In this document: in pieces, positions 57,130-64,000 of the stretch
How the letters are laid out: every line of letters starts with the position of its first letter
Position numbering within the stretch: position 1 is the first letter of the stretch
Assembly (NCBI GenBank): GCA_016180135.1
Contig: JACPBV010000008.1
Span: 1 to 64,000, forward strand
Source: Candidatus Woesearchaeota archaeon
GTDB taxonomy: Archaea > Nanobdellota > Nanobdellia > Woesearchaeales > JACPBV01
DNA: 64,000 nt
Reading direction: 5' to 3'
The notes under the pieces: generated by a model
Told to the model about the DNA's origin: nothing
Seen by the model: the letters and a program-made list of their open reading frames with translations, nothing else
Database searches by the model: none
Program-made: the position numbers and the translations under genes

Positions 57130-57627
57130 TTACTTCCCCGCCAATTTCTTCCATGCTTTCACCATCTCAATATCCTTGTCCACCAGAAGAACTTCTTTCA
57201 GTGATTTAGCGTCAAAGTTGATGATGGCATCGACCATAAGCCTGGCAGCTTCTGATTTTGGAAATCCGCCGATGCCGGTGCCCATGCCGGGGATAGCGAT
57301 GCGCTCAAGCCTATTTTCTTCGGCGCAGTGCAGCGCAGCAGTGATGGCTTCCCCGATGATATGCTCAGAGGCTTTTCCCCCGGGCTGCTCCATCGTCGGA
57401 GCGTGGATGATCTTCCTGCACCGCAGCCTGCCTGCTGTGGTGATGACTGCAGTGCCGATAGGGATGGGGGCATGGCTGGCTGCCTGATTCTCGATCTCAT
57501 CGCCGCCAAGTGTTTTAATTGCCAGCGCAACACCTCCGCCCATAAACCCATATGAATTAGAAGGATTCACAATAGCGTCAACGTCCTGCTGGGTGATGTC
57601 GTCGTGGAGGATGGTGAGTTTCAACAT
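57130..57627 (-). CDS. macro domain (ADP-ribose-binding) protein
   Basis: DDITQQDVDAIVNPSNSYGFMGGGVALAI, IAIPGMGTGIGGFP. Confidence 0.93.
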   Translation of the reverse strand: MLKLTILHDDITQQDVDAIVNPSNSYGFMGGGVALAIKTLGGDEIENQAASHAPIPIGTAVITTAGRLRCRKIIHAPTMEQPGGKASEHIIGEAITAALHCAEENRLERIAIPGMGTGIGGFPKSEAARLMVDAIINFDAKSLKEVLLVDKDIEMVKAWKKLAGK

Positions 57628-57652
57628 AACTCATAAGAAGATACAGCTATTT

Positions 57653-58021
57653 TTAAGCTTTCGCAACAAATTCCACATTATCCATGCCTTCGAATTCCTT
57701 ATCCCCCGTCAGGAATCTCAGATTAAGTTTTTTTGCAAGGCAATATCCCATGCAGTCAATAAAAGAAAAGGGTTTTTTCCTGTTGTGAAACTTGAAAGTT
57801 ACTGCGGCCGTTACGGTATCTGCGTCAATAGTGCTTATCAGTTTCTTGATCTTGCCCTTCCATGCGGGGATGAGGGATTCCTTTCCCTCCTTCAGAAAGC
57901 CGTAGAACAATTCAGCCAGGTTTAATGTTGACGTGATAATTTCTTCTTCGAAATATTGCCGATAGTTTTCGTTCCTGTTGGTGATCTCGAACAGCGCATA
58001 GGTATCAAAGAAATAGGGCAT
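57653..58021 (-). CDS. PIN-domain toxin (VapC-like)
   Basis: MPYFFDTYALFEI, NLAELFYGF, FSFIDCMGYCLAKKL, FLTGDKEFEG. Confidence 0.88.
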   Translation of the reverse strand: MPYFFDTYALFEITNRNENYRQYFEEEIITSTLNLAELFYGFLKEGKESLIPAWKGKIKKLISTIDADTVTAAVTFKFHNRKKPFSFIDCMGYCLAKKLNLRFLTGDKEFEGMDNVEFVAKA

Positions 58022-58022
58022 C

Positions 58023-58244
58023 TTATTCGAACTCCTTGTTAATCTCATCCATCATTCTCTTGATAGGGGTCCTCCATTTGACGCTTCCAAAAATATCTTT
58101 CACTTTAAGGCTGTCGCTCTCTTTGGTAAGCAGGATCGTTACCCTGTCGTTGGCCTTAAGCTCCTCACGGAGGGCTTTCTCCTTCGGAATAACTATACCA
58201 ACGCTGTTTCCCCATTCCTTTACTACTGTTTCAATCTCGAGCAT
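58023..58244 (-). CDS. AbrB/MazE-type antitoxin (VapB-like)
   Basis: VVKEWGNSVGIVIPKEKALREELKANDRV. Confidence 0.9.
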   Translation of the reverse strand: MLEIETVVKEWGNSVGIVIPKEKALREELKANDRVTILLTKESDSLKVKDIFGSVKWRTPIKRMMDEINKEFE

Positions 58245-58299
58245 ACTAAAGAATTAGACGGTATAACTAATATTTAAATGTTTCGGTGAAGACGTCAAG

Positions 58300-58848
58300 T
58301 TAGTGCCGGAGAAATCCCATCAGCTTCTCCACAGCCCTTCTCCTGAACTTCTTGTGCTTCTCAACTTCCGCATCCTCGCCATATGCCTTTTTCGAGCCTT
58401 CAGGAATAAATATTGGATCGTGCCCGAAGCCATATTCCCCCTTGATTTCTTTTGCGATCGTGCCCTGCTCAGAGCCGATAAACACCAGTGGCTCTTTCCC
58501 CGGCTCGCAATAGCCGACGGCAGAAATATATTCGCACGAGCGGTCTTTGATCTTTTCCATCAGCTTAAGGATCCCCTGCAGGCCAATCCTCTGGTGGATG
58601 TATTTTGAGCATGTCCCGGGAAATCCCTTCAATGCTGTGATGAACATCCCGGAATCTTCGCAGATAACGGTTTTTTGCAGCTTTTCGGCAAGCTGCTTTG
58701 CAGCCAATCTGGATATTTCACCGGGGTCATCGCTCCGCATCTCAGGGTATTCCAATGCGATGTGGTTAAGAACAGCATTTTCTCCGAGGATTTCCTTAAA
58801 TTCCCTGACTTTGTTCTTGTTCGATGTGACAAAATTTATTTCCATCAT
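58300..58848 (-). CDS. XTP/dITP pyrophosphatase (RdgB/HAM1-like)
   Basis: INFVTSNKNKVREFKEIL, CEDSGMFITALKGFPG, EYGFGHDPIFIP. Confidence 0.92.
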   Translation of the reverse strand: MMEINFVTSNKNKVREFKEILGENAVLNHIALEYPEMRSDDPGEISRLAAKQLAEKLQKTVICEDSGMFITALKGFPGTCSKYIHQRIGLQGILKLMEKIKDRSCEYISAVGYCEPGKEPLVFIGSEQGTIAKEIKGEYGFGHDPIFIPEGSKKAYGEDAEVEKHKKFRRRAVEKLMGFLRH

Positions 58849-58855
58849 AGAAAAA

Positions 58856-60970
58856 TCACTTTCCAAACTCCCCAATCTTCGCGCCGGTCACCTTCACCAG
58901 ATCCCTGCTTTTCATGATGATGGATTTTGTGTGCAGCCCGGCATTGAAGGCAATCTGCTCGTTTGCTGTTACTGACGCATCAATATAGACAGGTATCCCG
59001 AATAAGTTCCCGAACGGAGGGACAGCGCCTACACTGACGCCTGCAATATCTTTCACTTCATCGGCATTTGCCAGCGCAACGCTTTTTGCCTGAAGGAGCC
59101 TTTTCAGGCTCTCAGCATCCAATTCTTTTGCAGCGCTTACGACGGCCTGGACAAATCCTCTGTCTGTCTTGCAGATAAGCGCCTTGGCGCCCTGCCTGAG
59201 CTCGGTCCCTCTTGCCCCGGCAGCTTCCTCAGAAGTATACACTGGCTTGTGCTCGACAACTTTATATTCTATCTTGTCCCTGTTCAGGACATCGGTGATC
59301 TTCTCAAATAAAACCTCTTTTGCGCTGCCCTTGATGAAGGTAAACTGCATGTGCAGCTCTTTCAGCTGTTTTTCGTCAACTTCAGAAGGGCTTCCTTCCA
59401 TAAGGCTTTCGGCATTTTTTGTCTTGGGGAATGCGATAACCTCCCTGATAGACTCATTGCCGGTCAATATTGCGCATATCCTGTCGATGCCGAATGCGAT
59501 GCCTCCATGGGGAGGGGCGCCGTATCTGAACGCTTCAAGCAAAAAACCGAACTTTTCCTGGGCGCTCTCTTTTGAGATGCCAAGGAGCTGAAATATCTTT
59601 TCCTGGATATCTGATTTGTGTATCCTTATCGAGCCGCCGCCGATCTCGGTCCCGTTGACTGTCAGGTCGTAAGCTTTTGCCCTTGCTTTTTCAGGATGTG
59701 AGTCAAGAAGATGCAGATCCTCATCTTTTGGGCTGGTGAATGGGTGGTGCACGGCAGTATGCTTCTGCTCTGCCTCATCAAACTCTATAAGCGGAAAGTC
59801 AACGACCCAGGTGAAGACAAATTTCTTCTCGTCAATCAGCCCAAGCTGTTTCCCTAATCTGAGCCTGAGCTGCCCCAAGGCGGTGTTGACGATGAAATGC
59901 TTTTGGTCGGACACGAAGAGCAGCAGGTCATTTGCTTCTGCCTTCAGCCTTTTCACCAATTCCTTCTGGACTTTCTCAGGGAAGAATTTTACGACAGAGC
60001 TTTCCAGCGCCTTTCCGTCGTATTTCATCCAAGCCAATCCTTTTGCCTCGTAAATCTTGACAAACTCAATCAATGCATCAATGTCTTTTCTTGACAGCGG
60101 AGAGTTTTTTACATTGATAGCCTTTACGATGCCCCCTGCCCTGATGTTTTTGGTGAACACCTCAAAGCTGGACTCCTTCACGATGTCGGTGACATCCGCA
60201 AGCTCTAATCCAAATCTCAGGTCTGGCTTGTCTGAGCCGTATCTGCCCATCGCTTCCTGATAAGTCATGCGCTGGATGGGGATAGGGACATTGATGTTGA
60301 GCGCCTCCTTCCAGATCTTTTGGATAAGCTTTTCGTGCAATGCATAAATATCTTCCTCGCCGATAAAGGACATCTCTACATCAAGCTGGGTGAATTCCGG
60401 CTGCCGGTCAGCGCGCAGATCCTCGTCTCTCAGGCACCGGGCTATCTGCATGTATCTGTCAAACCCAGCCACCATCACAATCTCAATAAAATTTTCTTTG
60501 TCATAGAAATCCCTGATCAGCTTGATGACCTTGTGCCTCAGCAGAAGATTGGACTGCAGCCCGGGCTTCCTCAGGTCGAGGTAGCGGTATTTCAGGCGCA
60601 TGTCCTCGTTGAGGTCTTTCCTTTCGTCAATCTCGATTGGCGGTGTTGCTGCCTTGTTGAGAATCTCCAGTTGGTCAACGATAATCTCAATCTCGCCGGT
60701 CTTCAGCTTTGGATTTTCCAGCCCTTCCCCCCTTGCACGGACTTTTCCTTTTGCCTTAAGCACATCCTCTCTCGAGATATGCTCTCCAATCTTATGAGTC
60801 TCCTTGTTATGCTGCGGGTCGAGAACGATCTGGGTAAGCCCATACCTGTCTCTCAGGTCAATGAAGATGATGCCCCCATGATCCCTCCGGGACTGCACCC
60901 AGCCGCACAGAGCTGCCTCTTTTCCGATATCCTTTTTTGCCAGCTCCCCGCATGTGTTGGTGCGCATCAT
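58856..60970 (-). CDS. aspS: bacterial-type aspartyl-tRNA synthetase (internally deleted) fused to YbaK/ProX-like domain
   Basis: OB domain GWVQSRRDHGGIIFIDLRDRYG, RCLRDEDLRADRQPEFTQLDVEMSF, GAD insert, GIDRICAILTG; C-terminal YKVVEHKPVYTSEEAAGARGTELRQGAKALI. Confidence 0.92.
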   Translation of the reverse strand: MMRTNTCGELAKKDIGKEAALCGWVQSRRDHGGIIFIDLRDRYGLTQIVLDPQHNKETHKIGEHISREDVLKAKGKVRARGEGLENPKLKTGEIEIIVDQLEILNKAATPPIEIDERKDLNEDMRLKYRYLDLRKPGLQSNLLLRHKVIKLIRDFYDKENFIEIVMVAGFDRYMQIARCLRDEDLRADRQPEFTQLDVEMSFIGEEDIYALHEKLIQKIWKEALNINVPIPIQRMTYQEAMGRYGSDKPDLRFGLELADVTDIVKESSFEVFTKNIRAGGIVKAINVKNSPLSRKDIDALIEFVKIYEAKGLAWMKYDGKALESSVVKFFPEKVQKELVKRLKAEANDLLLFVSDQKHFIVNTALGQLRLRLGKQLGLIDEKKFVFTWVVDFPLIEFDEAEQKHTAVHHPFTSPKDEDLHLLDSHPEKARAKAYDLTVNGTEIGGGSIRIHKSDIQEKIFQLLGISKESAQEKFGFLLEAFRYGAPPHGGIAFGIDRICAILTGNESIREVIAFPKTKNAESLMEGSPSEVDEKQLKELHMQFTFIKGSAKEVLFEKITDVLNRDKIEYKVVEHKPVYTSEEAAGARGTELRQGAKALICKTDRGFVQAVVSAAKELDAESLKRLLQAKSVALANADEVKDIAGVSVGAVPPFGNLFGIPVYIDASVTANEQIAFNAGLHTKSIIMKSRDLVKVTGAKIGEFGK

Positions 60971-61302
60971 ACTGCGTTAAGATTTTGAATATTGTTTATA
61001 AAGATTGTTGGTTTCGGCGGGGGGCGTGTTATCCCAAAACGATTTCCCTGCAGAGAATAATAAGAATGGGCTCTTGAATTGGATTTTCATAAAAAGAACG
61101 GCATCGAGACAAGGGCTTCAGGAACCCTGAGGTGAGTGAGCGTAAATAATCTGCTTCTTGGCGCTTTTTATTTTTTGTATACTATCCTACATTTTATCAT
61201 GTTTTTTGTATACTATACTATGCTATACATTATATCCAAGCCTTTCGATTGGAGTCCGGCTTGATGGGAAGGTTTTCTAGGATTTTTCTTCTTTCAGAAA
61301 AC

Positions 61303-61377
61303 TAGAGATTGATAGAGTAGAGATTGATTGAGTATAAATTGTTTGAGTATAAATTGTTAGGGTAGAGATTGATAGGA
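61303..61377. repeat. 15-bp x5 tandem repeat
   Basis: TAGAGATTGATAGAG / TAGAGATTGATTGAG / TATAAATTGTTTGAG / TATAAATTGTTAGGG / TAGAGATTGATAGGA. Confidence 0.92.
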
Positions 61378-61449
61378 TAATCATAATCGTCTATTCGTCC
61401 TTAATCTTTCCATTCCCAGTTTAAAGATTCACAAGAGGGATAAACCTGG

Positions 61450-63189
61450 TTAACGGCACACAAAATCAAACCTTGCGCCGAGAAGCTGTTTTTGTTCGAG
61501 AATATGCCTAAGCTCGGGAACTCTTGCATAAGCGATGTCTTCCGGTTTAAAGGGATACTCTCCGTTTGCCATTCCTCTGATATCCTGCGCGAATTGGAGA
61601 ATAGTTCTGGCCCTGTGATCAAGTATTGGATAATCTCCAACAACCCTTACCCCCTTCAGGATATTTCTGGTCTCCCTCAATAAATCCATCTGGCTAATGA
61701 CATAAGCTTGAGGATTCCGGAAATAACCCTTGCTCACGGGAATCACTCCTAAGGAGGGTGGAGCCACTTCATTCTTTTCTCCTCCTTCTGCCTGGGCCAT
61801 TTCGCCTCTTGGCCGGTTATGATACCTCCCCCCAAGAAGATGCGGCAGAGTGATGATCCCAATGTTATGCCGTTTTTCCCATCGCACCCTTAAGCGATAG
61901 TCAACAACAGGGTTTTCCAGCCTCAGCACTTCCTCAATATCTATCGGCAGGCTTCTATCCGCCCTTGATTGGATATATGAAAGGATGATTTTAATCGCCC
62001 CTTCAATGCGCGGGCTAAAATTTCTAAAATGATCTGCCTTTGCTAAACGGTTATACACCAGGACGGATGCGCGATAGAGCTTTCGAGGATTATCAACAAC
62101 ACAATCGTAATCCCCCCTATGCCCATCTGCCTGAAGATTAAGCGACTGTCGAACCTTTCTTTCCCTCCTCCTCTGTGCCGATGCCCTCCCATTGGCATCA
62201 CTAGGCTCTTTTGAAGAAGATAAAATTGAAGTGATAAAAGCCCTTCTCCCTAAGCTGTACGGTTTTTTTGTTTTTTTTGTAGGCCCCCTGCGAAGATTCC
62301 CATTCAAGTCAGATTTGCGCAGCATGGTTTTATGCGAAATTACCCTGCTCCCTTGCTTTCCATACAGCTGAAGGCCGGCTGCTCCTTGGCCATTTCCATA
62401 TTCCTCAATCCCAAAAATTGAATCCAAGGGCTCTTCAACTTCCATCAGCGAATCGATTGACATTGGCTGAACCATGCCAAGGAGATGCATTCTTCTTCGC
62501 GCTTCTGGAATGCCTGATGTTAGTTCATAGAGTTGTTCTGCAATTTGCCTAGGGATAACTGCCTCATTTTCGTTAAAGGTTAATAAATTCCAGAAATTCC
62601 GGGAAACCTCATATCCCCACAAAAAATATCCCCCCGCATTGGAATATTTATCAAAACCCACAAATGAGCCTCTGTCTCTGGCTTCCTTGAATTGCCAATC
62701 TTTACCAACATTTTTTGTTAAATAGCCTTGCCCCGCAAGGAAATCTAAGGCAGATTCGGGAAAAGCCTCTAAAAGAAAGAGGAAAATTTCCTCCTGGAAA
62801 TCATCTCTAACTCTTGATCGAAATTCTGAAATTTTAAATTCCGCCTTAAGCCTCTCCGGAATGGCTGACGGAAAGTGCGTATCAAAAAACAATAAATCCC
62901 TGCCAATATTTGCCCTGTGCGCATTAGGCTTTGCATTCATCACGAAGTTGCCGATCAAACGGGGCTGTTTTCCTTTCCCCCGATACAATTTCAAGTTAGC
63001 CTTCCGGGGAGCATCTTCCTGCCCCCGAAAGGATTTCGGAGAAATATGGGCTATCCTGCCAAAGTGCTTTGCATTGTTCCACCATCTTCTGCCAGTTCTT
63101 TCTTTTTCCGCTGATTTTTCAGCAGCATAATCCTCCCAGGATAGGCCTTGCTCCAATGCGCCTTCCTCCTGAAACTCTTCATCAACCAT
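61450..63189 (-). CDS. hypothetical protein
   Basis: 579-aa ORF, no recognised family. Confidence 0.6.
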   Translation of the reverse strand: MVDEEFQEEGALEQGLSWEDYAAEKSAEKERTGRRWWNNAKHFGRIAHISPKSFRGQEDAPRKANLKLYRGKGKQPRLIGNFVMNAKPNAHRANIGRDLLFFDTHFPSAIPERLKAEFKISEFRSRVRDDFQEEIFLFLLEAFPESALDFLAGQGYLTKNVGKDWQFKEARDRGSFVGFDKYSNAGGYFLWGYEVSRNFWNLLTFNENEAVIPRQIAEQLYELTSGIPEARRRMHLLGMVQPMSIDSLMEVEEPLDSIFGIEEYGNGQGAAGLQLYGKQGSRVISHKTMLRKSDLNGNLRRGPTKKTKKPYSLGRRAFITSILSSSKEPSDANGRASAQRRRERKVRQSLNLQADGHRGDYDCVVDNPRKLYRASVLVYNRLAKADHFRNFSPRIEGAIKIILSYIQSRADRSLPIDIEEVLRLENPVVDYRLRVRWEKRHNIGIITLPHLLGGRYHNRPRGEMAQAEGGEKNEVAPPSLGVIPVSKGYFRNPQAYVISQMDLLRETRNILKGVRVVGDYPILDHRARTILQFAQDIRGMANGEYPFKPEDIAYARVPELRHILEQKQLLGARFDFVCR

Positions 63190-63284
63190 AGAAGATGAGA
63201 TTTAACGCCGCTTTAAAAAACTATTCCCCATTCAAAAAATGGAATTCAGAAAGGCTTAAGAATAGTTACCCATCCTCATTCCTG

Positions 63285-64000
63285 ATGGAATCCGAAATCC
63301 TGGAAAAATACCTCAAAGCCGGCAGGATTGCCAGGGAGGCTTTGGAATTCGGAAAAGGCCTTATCAGAAAAGGCGCCAAAGTCCTTGATGTCTGCAATAA
63401 GGTCGAGGAAGAGATTGCAAGGTTAGGCGCAAAGCCCGCTTTCCCAGTCCAGATTGCTCTCAATGATGCTGCTGCCCATTTCTGCCCGGAAGATGATGAC
63501 AGTCTAATTTTTGGGGACCAGCTTGCCTGCCTTGATGTTGGTGTCCATGTTGACGGGTATGTGGGAGATACTGCTTTAACAGTCGATCTTTCCGGAGCTC
63601 ATGCAGACTTAGTAAAAGCCTCAAGGGAAGCCCTGAACGCAGCGCTTGAGGCGGTAAAGCCGGGAGTGAGGCTCGCATTGATAGGCAAAGCGATTGAAGA
63701 CACTATCCATAGTTTTGGCTTCCAGCCGGTGAGAAATCTTTCCGGCCACGGCTTAGGGCAGTTTGAGGTCCACACTCCACCGACAATCCCCAACTTCGAC
63801 ACCAAAGACGGCAAGATCCTTGAAGGCAACCAGGTGGTTGCGATTGAGCCGTTCGCTACCGACGGAATCGGCCTGATCCAGGAAAAAGGCAGCCCTTCAG
63901 TGTTCCAGCTCATCGGAAAAAAATCAGTAAGGATAGGCTTTGTCCGTGACATCCAGAAAGAGATTGAATCATTTCAGGGCCTGCCCTTCACCACGCGCTG
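63285..64000 (+). CDS. map: type II methionine aminopeptidase, runs off window
   Basis: VQIALNDAAAHFCPEDDD, CLDVGVHVDGYVGDTALTVDL, LSGHGLGQFEVH. Confidence 0.94.
   Translation, partial: MESEILEKYLKAGRIAREALEFGKGLIRKGAKVLDVCNKVEEEIARLGAKPAFPVQIALNDAAAHFCPEDDDSLIFGDQLACLDVGVHVDGYVGDTALTVDLSGAHADLVKASREALNAALEAVKPGVRLALIGKAIEDTIHSFGFQPVRNLSGHGLGQFEVHTPPTIPNFDTKDGKILEGNQVVAIEPFATDGIGLIQEKGSPSVFQLIGKKSVRIGFVRDIQKEIESFQGLPFTTR

Overview
The window reads as a compact archaeal chromosome segment, probably DPANN-like (inference from gene content; no 16S rRNA gene present). Archaeal informational genes include rpl1/rplP0/rpl12, rpoE'/spt4/rps24e/rps27ae, rps8e, LSm/rpl37e, rps27e/aIF2-alpha/nop10/PAC2, rpl44e, a GINS51-like protein, NreA, and two intron-containing tRNAs (Asn-GTT, Ile-GAT). 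There is also a lipid operon (carS, psd-like, fused CDP-alcohol phosphatidyltransferase), bacterial-type ribD/ribB, panB, rpiB, eno, a gpm-like gene, argS, and accessory loci: AbiEi/AbiEii-like, MNT with a truncated HEPN, VapBC-like, Ig-repeat surface proteins and an M64-like peptidase. Main hunt result: a family of at least 7-10 intergenic composite palindromes (about 65-330 bp). Their outer arms are self-complementary but differ in sequence between copies, with compensatory changes in the closest pair, and they enclose shared modules (CCTCC-hairpin-GGAACGC; CTCC/CCCC-loop-GGAG/GGGG; a roughly 50-bp CCRAGCGGTAGCGA...GGCACAAAAAATGGGGATATTTTTTYGTG block) and a conserved one-sided bulge. Other notable items: an AspRS-YbaK fusion lacking about 40 residues around the aspartate-binding QSPQ region; a helicase ORF that begins at RecA domain 2 of Hel308, just behind one of the palindromes; a UvrD-type helicase with apparent RQC-like N-terminus and HRDC-like C-terminus; a P0 stalk protein lacking the terminal GLGALFG motif; a 17-bp x5 tandem repeat over a lipid-gene start codon; and many unrelated intergenic minisatellites. 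All calls come from reading the sequence; no database search was run.
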